This document shows, in pieces, positions 1 through 10,502 of a stretch of 64,000 bases of DNA. The translations under genes were made by a program, and so were the position numbers. The DNA is from Hoplostethus atlanticus (lineage: Eukaryota > Chordata > Actinopteri > Trachichthyiformes > Trachichthyidae). How positions within the stretch are numbered: the stretch's first letter is position 1; each line of letters starts with the position of its first letter. The notes under the pieces were generated by a model. It saw only the letters and a program-made list of their open reading frames with translations. It was not told the DNA's origin and searched no databases. The DNA is taken from the NCBI GenBank assembly GCA_034670405.1, contig JAXDDX010000054.1:2901162-2965161 (forward strand). The letters are read 5' to 3'.

Positions 1-113
1 CTGCCACTCCAGATTTATATGATTTTTACAGTCATAAAATGCTCCTTGCAACAGGCTATAGCGAGAAAATCAGACCAGTTACAGTACCAAGCAAGAGCTC
101 AAAGAAAAGCTGA
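1..113 (+). CDS. 3' end of the last exon of an unrecognised gene (partial)
   Basis: The window opens inside an open frame that ends at a TGA at 111-113. The visible peptide contains DLYDFYSHKMLLATGY and a Lys/Ser-rich C-terminus ending PSKSSKKS. An AATAAA signal at 182-187, about 70 bases after the stop, is what a terminal exon should have. The same exon, with its 5' splice boundary, is present again at 11937-12109. I do not recognise the family. The short aromatic, basic C-terminus would fit a small structural protein, but that is a guess. The rest of the gene lies left of the window. Confidence 0.5.
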   Translation, partial: ATPDLYDFYSHKMLLATGYSEKIRPVTVPSKSSKKS

Positions 114-181
114 ACAGTGCAAACAAGAACCAGAAGCTACTTGACGATGCAAAACCAAGAATGAGTGAAGAATGCACATTA

Positions 182-187
182 AATAAA
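182..187 (+). promoter_or_regulatory. Polyadenylation signal AATAAA
   Basis: Canonical hexamer about 70 bases downstream of the stop at 111-113. It is conserved in the second copy of this exon near 12171-12178, which supports a real gene 3' end. Confidence 0.5.
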
Positions 188-454
188 CCTTTGGCTACTG
201 CAACTGTTTTCTTTTCTCCTAGATGGCAGTGTTGGACTGTAAGTAGAGGCTCTTAGTTCCCTTTACCTTCCCAGTAAGAAATAATCCTATCATTTTAGTA
301 GGATACTATACAGATTCCCTAGACTCCCTAGAGGAACATTTTAATCATAGGAGATTAAAAAAAAAGGATAAAACAGATACCGTAAAATGCAACAAGGTCA
401 ATATAAACTCACCACAGACACTCCAGAAGTCCCTATTGGAATATTACTATTAGC

Positions 455-610
455 CACTAGTTATTTGCTCTCTAGTCACTATTCTGCCATTTACTAGTCG
501 CTATTGTAATTTTACTAGTTGCTATATAATAGACTAGTCCTAATCTCAGGTACTAGTGACTAATTTGGTATTCACTAGTCAGTCACTAGTTTCTGTTCCA
601 ACTAGTTTTA
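455..610. repeat. Degenerate ACTAGT-rich simple repeat
   Basis: Many copies of ACTAGT, often within ACTAGTTGCTAT-like words, occur in 150 bases. A shorter related patch lies at about 12400-12500 after the right copy of the duplication, so this repeat probably belonged to the duplicated unit. Confidence 0.5.
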
Positions 611-640
611 ACTCAATAGAATAAATACTTGTACTTCTTT

Positions 641-955
641 ACGTCCCAAAAGTCCTCTTTGTGATGCCATGTTACCATAAAAGAACAAAAACGGAACGTA
701 CATCTAAAGTCATGTAGGGAACGTACTGTATACCAACTTAGATGCAGTCCCGAATGAAACGTCCCCATGTGACTAACCATATGGGAACGTTCTCTTAACG
801 TCCCAAATGTACTCTTTGTAATGTTGCAATGTGACCATAAAATAACCAAAATGGAACGTCCCCCTAAAGTCATATAGGGAACGTTATTATATGACCAATT
901 TAGATCCATATGCGAACGTTCTGATTAAGTCCTCAACAAGACGTTCCAAAATGTT
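641..955. repeat. Two tandem units of about 157 bp
   Basis: Unit one starts with ACGTCCCAAA at 641 and unit two with the same word at 798. Both contain a GGAACGT word, an AAAGTCAT word and a TAGGGAACGT word in the same order. The copies have diverged. No coding potential is seen. Confidence 0.7.
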
Positions 956-1011
956 GCTGAAAATGGTTGTGGCAGACTGGGGGGAGGGTGTGGGGGGCGT
1001 AGGCTGGATGT

Positions 1012-2070
1012 AGGGGAGAGTTGAGTCAGTGGACTGACTCTCCTTGTATCCGGCACCGACTGCGGCCAATTAAGGCCGATTGCAGTCGGGTCATTTTAAC
1101 CTGTGTGTGGGTGTGTGAACGTCGGCTGGATGAGGGGAGAGCAACCGACCTGTTCCCTCCACGGCTGACCTGCCGGGACAGAGGTGAGGTGCGCCGACCA
1201 TTTTATTGTGATGTGAATAAAGCGGCATGTTGGCCCGTTGACTCCTGCCTTAGTCTGTCTGTCGTGGCCCCGGTTGTAGCAAGCTTGCTACAGTGGAGAC
1301 CGTGGTTCTCCAGGGGGAGAACAGCATAATCACAGCGCCGACATCCACCACCACGGACAGCGACAGCAGCTTCCACCTGAACTGTCGGAGTCCAGGCTAG
1401 TGGGCCGGTGGCAGTCTCAACGCCGCACTGATCTGCTGCACGGCCGTTGGCAGGCTGGCCACTGTCTACTGAGTCTCCCCCGGGATCAGCGAAGCTGTTC
1501 AGCTTGGTGAGAGAGGCTCCACGTCATCGTCGGCCGTCATCCGGTGGAAGCTGCTGTCGTCATCTGTGGTCGTGGTCGGCGCGGAGATGAAGCTGTTCTC
1601 CCCCTGGAGGACCACGGTCTCTTCCCTGTCTGTCGTGTCCCTGCTCGCTACAACCGGGGCCATGACAAACAGAGACTAAGGCAGGAGTGGAGAGTCAATG
1701 CGACAACAGGCCACTTTGTTTACATCACAGCACAATAAAACGACCCGGTCTTGACGGCCGCTTTTCAGCTCCGTCTCTCCCAGCCGGCTCACCTCACCTA
1801 TGTCCCAGGTCAGCCGCGGATCACCAAAGCCCCCAGCCTTCCAGGATGCATACGAGCTCCAACCCCGACTGGCCAGCTCAGTCTGCTCCCGGCTACAGGT
1901 TGGTTGCCGCTGCTGATCTTGCTTGCCCTCCACTCCATCCAGCCAACAGTCGAACTCTCACGCTCGTTCATTCATGCACACACAGGTTAAAATGACCCGA
2001 CTGCAATCGGCCTTAATTGGCCGCAGCCGGTGCTGGATACAGGGTCAGACCACTGACTCAAGTCTCCCCT
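1012..2070. mobile_element. Foldback element with long imperfect inverted arms
   Basis: The left arm (about 1012-1371) is closely complementary to the right arm (about 1544-2070). The outer ends pair GGGGAGAGTTGAGTCAGTGG with the complement of CCACTGACTCAAGTCTCCCC. Inner parts pair GAGACCGTGGT..CTCCAGGGGGAGAACAGC in both arms. The right arm is about 150 bases longer, so the left arm has a deletion. A spacer of about 170 bases separates them. Small open frames inside match nothing I know. This is a non-autonomous foldback or long-TIR DNA element; I could not define a target duplication. Confidence 0.75.
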
Positions 2071-2091
2071 CTAAAAGCTATACCATCTTTA

Positions 2092-2651
2092 CAGTTTTTC
2101 TCAGTTGCTTTGGTACATTTCTCGAATCATCCTTAACATTTGCAAAACAGTAAACGCATTTCTCGAAACAATTCGTACAAACAGCACCACACAATGGATT
2201 ACCTCCAAAAGCCTGTAACTTGCTCAAAATCCTTAGTTCATCTCTCAAAAGTAAATCTTTACGTCAATGAACATGTCAGTGCCATCAGAATGACAAGTCC
2301 TTGTGTCATTGTGTACAAACAAGATAGTCGACATGCTTAGCCATGTTGTCAATATAACAGTTACTCTGATGGAAACTATGGTGAAGGGTTTGATGACAAT
2401 GATTGAAAATGCACAAGGCTGCACTTTTTTTGTATGGCATTATTGGCATATATCAATTTCAGAAGACATATACAACCAATAAGTCATAATTGTCATTTTC
2501 CTAAATGTGCTAAAACATTTGCAAATGGTAACAAAGAGAAATGCTCTTTCTGTTGTGCACAGGTAACAAAATGTTGTGAAGAATTTCACATATTAGTTTG
2601 ACGACTTCAACTGTCATTGGAGAATTGAGCCAAAGTAACTGAGAAAAACTG
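2092..2651. mobile_element. Tc1/mariner-type MITE with TA target duplication
   Basis: Terminal inverted repeats begin CAGTTTTTCTCAGTT at 2092 and end with the complement CTGAGAAAAACTG at 2651. TA dinucleotides flank at 2090-2091 and 2652-2653. The element is 560 bases long with no transposase frame, so it is non-autonomous. Confidence 0.8.
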
Positions 2652-2735
2652 TAGTGAAAGTCAAGATTCATCAATTCAGAACACATTTACAAAAAAAGTC
2701 TAATAGAAATGGTTGACATGCTTGATATGCTTGAC

Positions 2736-2850
2736 TACGGAGCCCGGGAAGTGAAATGGATGGAAAAAAAAAAAACGATGTATTTTTGCGAGATCTCGCA
2801 ATACTTTTTCGCAAAAGTATTGCGAGATCCCGCAAAAAGTAGGCTCCGTA
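2736..2850. mobile_element. Short hairpin MITE with CTTGAC flanking repeats
   Basis: The ends TACGGAGCC (2736) and GGCTCCGTA (2842-2850) are complementary. The inside also folds, since TTTGCGAGATCTCGCAATAC pairs with the later GTATTGCGAGATCCCGCAAA. The direct repeat CTTGAC flanks it at 2730-2735 and 2851-2856, a plausible 6-base target duplication. Confidence 0.7.
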
Positions 2851-2859
2851 CTTGACAGA

Positions 2860-3858
2860 TTATGACAACTGATTCACCCATTTTGCCTGTAATGACTTAT
2901 GCAATGAACCTAGATGTTTTGGGGGGTGAGACGATTCAACAGAGAAACAATATAATACATTTTGATCAACATGACATAAACTATTGATAATGTAGGAAAC
3001 AGCAGACAGTTGGACATAACCACTTGCATGAATGTCCCAAAGCATTTGCAATTTGTTCAAAAGAATGAGAAAATACTTGTGCACAAGTGACTAGATGATG
3101 TGGAGGTTGAACAAGTAGTTTTGAGAATTTCAATTCTGATCTGAGAAAGCGACCAAAGAAAAACTATAAATGATATATTTCCAATAATGGCAGCTTCGGC
3201 GTTCCCTACTATATCATTCCTCTTATAATATTATAGGGACACCTAGTTTTACTCTGATAATTCTAATGCATCCGTCTGAAATTTCTTCTGAGATTGTTTG
3301 TTGGTTATAGTTTTGTGTAAACTTTGTGAGTGTGTTAGCCAGGGCTTGATGCAAGAGTACTCCAGTGGGGGTGTGACTTAAAACCATCCTTTTAGAGGAA
3401 AAAGAAACTTCACACCTCATCAAGTGTCAAACGGTAGCATGACATTTTTCTGAGTTTGCCAGGAAAACTCATCAAACCGTCCTCGTATCTCGAAACGAAT
3501 CTATCTGTGCAACTGTAAGTGACGACGTGAGATTTTTTCTTTTCTTTTCTTTTTCTATCGAGTTTACAGAGCAAGAGAAAAGGTAAGACAAAATTAGCTG
3601 TAAAGAATACTTAAATTGAACTAGCCTATTGTCGGAGTTAAATGTTTGGCTGAATTAGAGAAAATTCACTACAATATTGTTATTGTGTACTGAGATAACC
3701 CTGAGATGGTTACAGTGGCATCACTGAGCTTTACGTTGCGCCATAACTGTCTGCCAGTCGTAATAAAACAGAAAAATACAGTATGGCAGTATCATCTACA
3801 AACTTCTGTCTGGAAAAATTCCTTCTTCTCATTCTCTGGATGTCCATCCTGGGCAGGC
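2860..3858. other. Intergenic AT-rich DNA upstream of the PLAC8-like gene
   Basis: No coding exon is supported here. The last part (about 3820-3856) is a pyrimidine-rich tract ending in CAG, a likely 3' splice site just before the start codon at 3859. A non-coding 5' exon therefore probably lies somewhere in this stretch. Confidence 0.4.
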
Positions 3859-5105
3859 ATGGCTTTCCAGTCACACCAGATGATGGCAGTGACCACCACC
3901 ACCACCCACAGCGCTGGGATGTGGAGCACTGACCTCTGTGACTGCTGCAGTGATATGAGCACCTGTAAGTCAACCCAGCAAATACCTCTGACCTCGCTCA
4001 CTCTTATGTCCTTCACTACCAGTGACACCTTGGCATTATTAGTCCACTGTTTAAACTTGAAAAAGTAGTAGGCTAGTAGTAGTATCAGTATGAATATTAG
4101 TATTAGTAGTGGTAGTAATGTAAATAGTAGTAGTTTGAGTCTCATCTGCTGTGCATTATAGCGTCGTAAAATTACAAGTATTTGTCTTGGCCTAGTTTTG
4201 TGATTGTGCAATACATTAAAAAACTGGAAGAAACTGAGCAGTTCCGCTACTTGCTGTTACACTCAAACACATCATTCCTAGTGCTTGGATTTCAGGTTCA
4301 ATTGATTTCTTCACCCTGCAAACAAAATGTCAAGAACAGGGAGGATACATGGAAGTCACTAGGATTGTATTCACCAGAAATATGCTCACAAAAGAGCCTA
4401 AGACAAGTCATGAGATAGAGAAATTGAACTGTTTTCTTCTTTGTTTGTTTGTTTCTTTCTTTCTTAAGTAAAGTACTGGATGACCACTGTAGCCTTCTAT
4501 CTCCTCTCCCCTCCCCTCCAGGTTGCTGTGGCATGTTTTGTTTTCCCTGCTTGCAGTGCCAGACGGTCAGTAGCTTTGGCTGGTGCTGTGGTTTACCCTT
4601 GCTGGGCAACGGTGTCATTTTGGGCACCACGCTCCGCTCCTCCATGAGAGAGCGCTACGGCATCCATGTAAGACTCCCGCCACGGCTTAGGGGATGGGTT
4701 TGGGGTTCTCTGGATGTCCCAACTTTCACCAAGAGGCCCTGGTTTGATATGGTGGTGATCTAGGGATGGATATTTTTGTAAATTTCAACTAAGAATGGCA
4801 TTTTTAACTGATTTTGTAGCATTACAAAAGAGAATAAATGCCTGTTGTTTATTGTCTAGTTAGTACAGACGTCACTCCATTAGGTTTAGGGACCCAACTG
4901 TGGTTACTCAGTCACAGTCTCAGTTCTGTAGTGGTCAGTAGTTGAGCTAATTGTCGTATTAATTCCTCCTCTCCAGGGTTCGTCTTGTAATGACTGCTGC
5001 ATGGTATTGTGGTGTGATCTGTGTGTCTGGTGCCAGATGTCCCGGGAGATTAAGATGAGGAACAGAGCCCACACTGTGGTCACCACGCAGGTCATCAGGG
5101 GTTAG
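3859..5105 (+). CDS. PLAC8-domain (cornifelin/onzin/ponzr-like) small cysteine-rich protein
   Basis: Coding exons are 3859-3964, 4522-4667 and 4977-5105, joined in frame with GT-AG borders, giving 126 residues, normal for this family. Exon 1 encodes a Thr-rich start and WSTDLCDCCSDMSTC. Exon 2 encodes the hallmark CCCGMFCFPCLQCQ block, a Cys/Gly hydrophobic stretch and the RSSMRERYGI box. Exon 3 encodes NDCCMVLWCDLCVWCQMSREI and a short polar tail ending in TAG. The Met at 3859 has a good context (G at -3 and +4) and follows a 3' splice site; Met codons at 3880 and 3883 are alternatives. Fish have several PLAC8-like genes, and the family has been linked to kidney development, barrier epithelium and metal handling. 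I cannot say which paralogue this is. Confidence 0.88.
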
Positions 5106-5624
5106 CACTCCTGGCCCTTTTTTTACTCTGTGGGCAGGACCCTAAATGCTTCGCAGGCCTGTGATTAGTTGACACCCACAGCTTTCTTTACATACAAGCT
5201 TACCCAATACCAAAATTATGGATCTTTCTTGTCTTATTTACAAATGCTTGCACACAGCATGCCAGAAATGAAAACCTAATGTTCAAAACCTTAAATACAG
5301 TATAAAGCCTCTACGTCTGCAACAACAGCGGCTCAAAAGCTTTATTGAAACAGCTGATAAGCATTTTTCAACAGATCATTGAAACATTGAGAAATAGCTG
5401 ATTTGTGTAAAATAGACCAAACATGAATGAAACAGTTGTACACAGTTCCTTTTGAAAGGAACAATGAACGGGTCACCAGCACCGGCACCAATACGCCCAG
5501 GTATGGTGTCTATCCAATATGTTCTATAGTGAGTTTTACACTATGCTACTCTACATGTAAACATGGGTTACAGTACATACAGTAGGACATACTGAAAAGC
5601 GTTTACACATACTGTGTTTACACT

Positions 5625-5760
5625 GTGCATGCCAAGCGTTTCGATCCAAGGTGTATAGCGAGAGACGACATAAGATGTGATGTGGACGAGAACATGTGGC
5701 CAAATGCTGAAGATCTTTTAGAACAGGACTGCGCATTTTGGTGTTTTTTCCCTTCTGTGC
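5625..5760 (+). pseudogene. Possible DDE transposase C-terminal remnant
   Basis: An open stretch reads HAKRFDPRCIARDDIRCDVD then ENMWP. This resembles a sentence-like C-terminal motif I associate with IS630/Tc1-mariner-type transposase proteins predicted in fish. The frame soon runs into hydrophobic, unrelated sequence and no upstream catalytic part is visible. It is a fragment at best; the family assignment is tentative. Confidence 0.35.
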
Positions 5761-6439
5761 CTTTTTTACTGTATTTGTCTATTTTATTTTTACACATTTT
5801 GAACCAAAGGCCATGTATGTTGGATTTTTTGTTCATCGCTGGCAGCAATTTCATGTTGCTACTAAAGCGTTTACTGCAGCAATTCTGTCACTTACTATAT
5901 CTTTCTACTGTACATTCAATAAAGTAAAGATGACTCATTCACTTTTAGATTGTATGTTGCCAAAAATGCACACATTCAACACTCAACCAAAACAGTGGTT
6001 TACAGTAAAAGGAAACTGAATTATAAAAAACAATGGATTTTATATTGTCTGTTGTATGCAGGTAGAACTAAACATGAAAAGTAATGCAGTTTTTGTAATG
6101 CCATCAACTGTTAGTATTTTGAAAGTCGTTGTGCTATGATTGACTATATGTTCCTCTTGGATAGAAAACATGTGCTAGTGTTTTGAAAGAATGATTTGAT
6201 ATTGAGTCGGGTTTGCCGTGTTTTGATAGAGTTAGTGTATGTAGAGAAAGTTTTTTTGCATTTTGAAATGTAGAGTTGGTATTTAATGAACAAAATGTGG
6301 TTTTGAGCAGAAAATTAACTATTTGGCTAATTGTGTGATGTAGGTGTATTGCTGTGTTAGGAGTTTAGAAAAACTATCTTAAGTATAGGTAAACGCTTGT
6401 TAGCGATTGTAAAAAACTGTAATAACACTTAATATGGTC

Positions 6440-6740
6440 TATTCTTATGTATAACAAAACACAAAACTACAAGTGTTAATAGTGTCCATATACAGTAACT
6501 CTAAATTAAGTCTTTCTAACTCAGAATATGTTCCCCATTCTAAAGTGAGGTCTTGCTCATGACCAATTCACTAGCAGTTTGACACTTATAACCCACACAG
6601 GTTCCCTATTCTAAAGTTGCCTCCTCTTCACACTTAGTAAATCCATTATAGCACACAACTACTGCCAGTAACAGACCCTATTCTTAAGTGATGGGTTACA
6701 CCTTGAAAAAAAATGGACATGCACAGGTTCTATTCCCATA
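6440..6740. repeat. Degenerate tandem repeat, period about 75 bp
   Basis: Variants of TTCCCTATTCTAAAGT recur near 6450, 6530, 6603, 6676 and 6727. Between them the sequence is only loosely similar, so this is an old tandem array or part of an old element. Confidence 0.4.
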
Positions 6741-7941
6741 CCCCAGTGGTAGAAGAACAAAGTCAGCACCAGTAGAAATATCTCCTTTATTAATGGACCA
6801 CTTCAGAGATTTTCAAACATATCTATTAAAAGATTTTTTCAAGTTTCTTCAAGGCTAAGAACAAATGTACTGCCTAAACTTTCTGTATAGTTTTCAGCCG
6901 ACAGAGCTTGGGGTTATGCGCAACAAACTTCCGTATTGTGTAAAACAGGTCGCATCGCTTCTGGTTCAGGTCCTCTGTACGAGCTACGTTGAATATGGCG
7001 CTGTTTAGTAATAAAGTGATAAAGAGACAATATGCTACTAATATTCATGCTACCTTAATATACCTTAATATACCTTAATATAAAGTGTTACCTCCTAATA
7101 AATATTATGTTTGCAGTTTGTCCACACAAATGCGCCCTGCTCATGTGAGAAGCAGGTTTGTGGTTTTGATGTTTTTGTGTAAAAACTGGTAGTGAAAGTG
7201 TTCAAAGTTTCACAGTGGTTTCACTTTGAGCAATTGTCTATAATCTTCCACTAAGTAATCTAATAGTCTGTGTATTTGTGGACCAGTTTGTTTCAGCTTT
7301 CATTCATCTCTGACTTAGCCATCATGGTCTTAATTGTTGTTTTAAAACAGTGTTATAGTTATAGCTGAAGGGAGCATTAATAAATGACTTATATATGAAC
7401 CTTTTTCTCAGACAAACAGTTAACACTGTGCTACTAAATGTCATTTGACCTCCAGCTCAAACAAACAGTGGGTGATCTCTGAGGGGAGGAGTCTCTTGTG
7501 TAAACTAGGGAATCCCTGCAAGGACAAAATCCAAAGGAAACAACAGGAAAATGCAACAGAATCGGTGGTTAGTTGAGTCATTTTGTTGGAGTCTCAACTC
7601 TTTTGTCCAGGACCATATTTACATTTTGCACATTTAGCTGACAATCTTATCTGGCTAAGAGTGTCAGCTAAATGTGTAAATGTGGTTTGAAAATGTAATT
7701 CAGTAATTGTGGGTTTGAGTAAAAGTTTGGAAAAACAGTTGAGAAAACAGTTCAGAAAAGTCACAGCTCTATTAGGCTTTAACAAGTGGTGAGGGTTTCT
7801 TTCAACCAGGTTTTAAAATGGAACAAGCCCACACCCACACACAGCAGCAGAATAGGGTTTGATTTTTTAGAGATACGAAATAAGAAAAAAAGAAGTGCAA
7901 AAAGACAAACCTAGAGACATTTTGGTCTGAGTTACTCAGTT

Positions 7942-8252
7942 AAATCAAATCAAATCACATTTATTTGTATAGCCCTTAATCACCGTTACAGTCTCTAAGG
8001 GCTTCACAGTGCCCAACATGTGAAAATAATAAATGGTTAGTACACGACATCCCCCAGCCTTGGACCCTCACAGAGGACAAGGAAAAACTCCCACAAAACC
8101 TTATAGGGAAAATTGGGAGAAACCTTGGGAGGGGCTACTCAGAGAGGGATCCCCCTACCAGGACGGTTGGGCGTGCAATAGATGCCGAGTTTGGGCAGGC
8201 AGCGTATACACAATGCATAAAAGTTTATTTTGGTGAGACATCCAGATCTGAT
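7942..8252. repeat. Dispersed teleost repeat, left part (interrupted at 8253)
   Basis: It contains CATTTATTTGTATAGCCCTT, a stretch about a grey-area familiar from many fish interspersed repeats, followed by AAAACTCCC and GGGAGAAACCTTGGGAGGGG blocks. It is cut by the Harbinger-like element at 8253-9303 and resumes at 9304 with GTGGGGCATCACAGCAACGG. Confidence 0.55.
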
Positions 8253-9303
8253 GGGTGTTCCACGAAGCGAGCTTACCACTTATCCAGGCTTATTTCGCTT
8301 AGTCTGACTCATTTTCAGGTTTATTCGGTTCCACAAAGCAAGCTCAGCATAGTTCAAGCCAAGTTGCTCTGGCAACTTATGCTTCCAAACTGCCTCGGGG
8401 CAGGCTAGATATCAGGCTAAACCACAGTTGAAGCTTAATCGGTACTCCCGTAACACTGATCCGACTGAAACGCAATGATTTTCAAACAAGGTTCCGCCAT
8501 CCTAATGTTCAACACTATTACCCTAGACCCTACACTATCAGACATAAAATGCAACGTTAATAGAAAATAAAAAATATAAAATGATGTAGGCTGTATCGGG
8601 GATACAGTCACGGTTCAGAGCGTTGTTAGGCAACTCCATTTAACCATGAGTGTCCAGCGAGACCTCAAGTGCCGTATTGCTTTTAGAAAACGGTTACAAC
8701 TTATAGAAATAATTATTTGATGACACAATATTATTTTATTTTCTAAATTATTTTTATTTAACAAATTCATTGAAATAATAAAGTATCTTGAATATATGTC
8801 AAGATGTTTCCACGGTTGCTAGGAGACGCATTCACTGTTTCTGTATGGGATTTACAGTCACTGTAGAACACGCTTTCAACCGATCAATTTCCAGGATGGA
8901 AACAACCGATTTCATAAAAATATAATAAAAGTAAGAACCAGCCCGAACAGCTCAGTCAGTAGAGCATGAGACTCTCAGCCTTAAGGTTGTGAGTTCGATC
9001 CCCATATAGGGTCCAGTACAGTACGATGATTGTAATGTAGTAAGATGAAACCTTACGTACAGCCTTTACTACATCATTTATCAGATCCATGATCGACCTC
9101 TCGGGCTGCTTAAATAAACTGTGTATAAATGTGCACGTGCAATTATCTGGATTGCTTGAGCCTGGCTCGGTTTAGCCCGATCACGGTAGCTTGACTTGGG
9201 CTTCGTGGAACCGTTTTAGCCCCGATTGATTTGTTAGGTTAATTCAAACCAGGCTTGCGAGGTTAATCGCCGCTTTTCTAAGCCTGCTTTATGGAACAGC
9301 CCC
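8253..9303. mobile_element. Harbinger-like non-autonomous element with a tRNA-like insert
   Basis: The left end GGGTGTTCCACGAAGCGAGC and the right end, read on the other strand as GGGCTGTTCCATAAAGCAGG, are imperfect inverted repeats. CTGAT flanks both sides (8248-8252, 9304-9308). The ends resemble those of the element at 9786-10973, which carries a recognisable transposase start, so I assign both to PIF/Harbinger. It has no transposase frame and sits inside an older repeat. Confidence 0.65.
8941..9010 (+). pseudogene. tRNA-like sequence inside the 8253-9303 element
   Basis: It has an A-box-like AGCTCAGTCAGTAGAGCATG and a B-box-like GGTTGTGAGTTCGATCCC with tRNA-Lys-like wording between. The anticodon arm does not fold as a normal tRNA. 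It is a tRNA-derived repeat piece, not a functional gene. Confidence 0.6.
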
Positions 9304-9450
9304 CTGATGTGGGGCATCACAGCAACGGCAACTCAGTCAGCGTCATCATAGGGCTAGGGGACCACGCAGGCGCCAACACTGCCCAGATAGGAGAACGCAA
9401 CGCCCGCTCAGTCAGCATCGTCCAACAACATCGTTACTATCATGAGGAAG
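9304..9450. repeat. Dispersed teleost repeat, right part
   Basis: This is the continuation of the repeat at 7942-8252 after the nested element. The pre-insertion join would run CCAGATCTGAT into GTGGGGCATC. Confidence 0.5.
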
Positions 9451-10014
9451 GCTGTCATCTCTCCTGCCATCCCTCCTGACCCACCTGTTGCCTCAAGTTC
9501 CTCTTCCTCTCTCTCCATCCACTTCCTAGTCCCCCTAGTCTCCTCTCTGTTCTGGGTTGTGTTTTGTTTCAGGTCCTGTCTTCCCTGTCATGCCCACCAG
9601 GGTTCCCAGTGTGTTCTGCTACTACTCACCTGTTCCACATCTGCAATCAATCAATCAATCAATCTCATCAGCTGCACTCCATTTCTCATCAGTCCCTAAC
9701 AGTGTATACCAGCCTGTCCCCCACTCTTGTTCTTAGATTGTCTAATGTTGTACATAGCCTTCCCGTGGTTCATGTCCAGAGGCCTGGGGCCTGTTCCAAG
9801 AAGCGGGTTTAGTGAAAACTCTGAGTTTGTTAACCCTGAGATGAGGGAAACTCTGGGTTTTCCGTTCCAGAAAGAGAGGTAACTCAAACTCTGAGTCAAT
9901 TACCATGGTAACTGACTCTGTGAACCTAACCTGCTCGCTGGCAGGTTTTCTTGAACAAACCCTGACTTTCTCCTTATCTCCTCCCCTCTGCTGAACCTGA
10001 AGCAGCTGTCGGAC

Positions 10015-10257
10015 ATGGCGTGTCCTTTCCTCGGTAACCCGATCGATATTCAAGCGGAAGTAATTCGCATAGCCTTATGTCGGGAGAGGATTTTGAGACC
10101 CCGATTAGACGTTCTGTGTCCAGGATGGAAGAGCTGTCCGAGATATAATATGCCGTTTACACTTCACGGATTAAGCTACCACCACCCCGAGCAGTCAAAT
10201 AAAGACACCTTTCATTTGGTCTTCTTTATTTCCTACAAATACAAAAGCAACAGTTAG
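10015..10257 (+). pseudogene. Truncated Harbinger transposase N-terminus
   Basis: 80 codons, opening MACPFLGNPIDIQAEVIRIA. The early RERILRPRLDVL segment also matches the usual DNA-binding N-terminus of HARBI1-like proteins. The frame then becomes unrelated and ends. The rest of the nuclease is missing. Confidence 0.6.
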
Positions 10258-10387
10258 TATTTTTATATTGTTCCAACAACACATTTCACCTGTGACCATG
10301 CACCCACCTCTAACTTATGTTCGAGTAATTCAATTTCTAGATCTGCCTTTCTAATTTGCCGCCCCAAGTACACCATTTGAAGTATGT

Positions 10388-10502
10388 CTGGTCCAGACAG
10401 CACAGTTGGTAAAGCAGGAGACTCTCAGGGTTGTGGGTTCGATCCCCACATAGTGTTAACTATCACCTTTGTAAGTCGCTTTGGATAAAAGCCTCTGCTA
10501 AA
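10388..10502 (+). mobile_element. tRNA-derived SINE
   Basis: A tRNA-Lys-like head has A-box-like CACAGTTGGTAAAGCAGG and B-box-like GGTTGTGGGTTCGATCCC. It is followed by TAAGTCGCTTTGGATAAAAG and TCTGCTAAATGA-type words, the common 3' part of a widespread fish SINE. It is nested in the Harbinger element. Confidence 0.75.

Larger units (their letters stand above)
1..395 (+). repeat. Left copy of a direct duplication (partner 11997-12400)
   Basis: Position 1 aligns with 11997 and the two stretches stay nearly identical for about 395 bases. Differences are a 6-base deletion just after the stop codon in the right copy and small indels further on. Similarity decays into ACTAGT-rich sequence after about 400. 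The two copies bracket the PLAC8-like gene and all the transposons of the first 12 kb. Confidence 0.85.
5106..7940. other. Intergenic AT-rich DNA with old repeat remnants
   Basis: No gene is supported. It holds a possible transposase remnant at 5625-5760, a degenerate tandem repeat at 6440-6740, and a TACCTTAATA short tandem repeat at 7050-7081. The rest is unremarkable AT-rich sequence. Confidence 0.5.

Noticed and set aside
1021-1995. Overlapping open frames of 60-100 codons
   Set aside because: They fall in the arms of the foldback element and differ between the two arms.
8941-9010. Functional tRNA gene
   Set aside because: It has A and B boxes but no proper anticodon stem or acceptor pairing; it is a repeat-derived tRNA relic. 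The same applies to 10388-10460 and 31312-31420.
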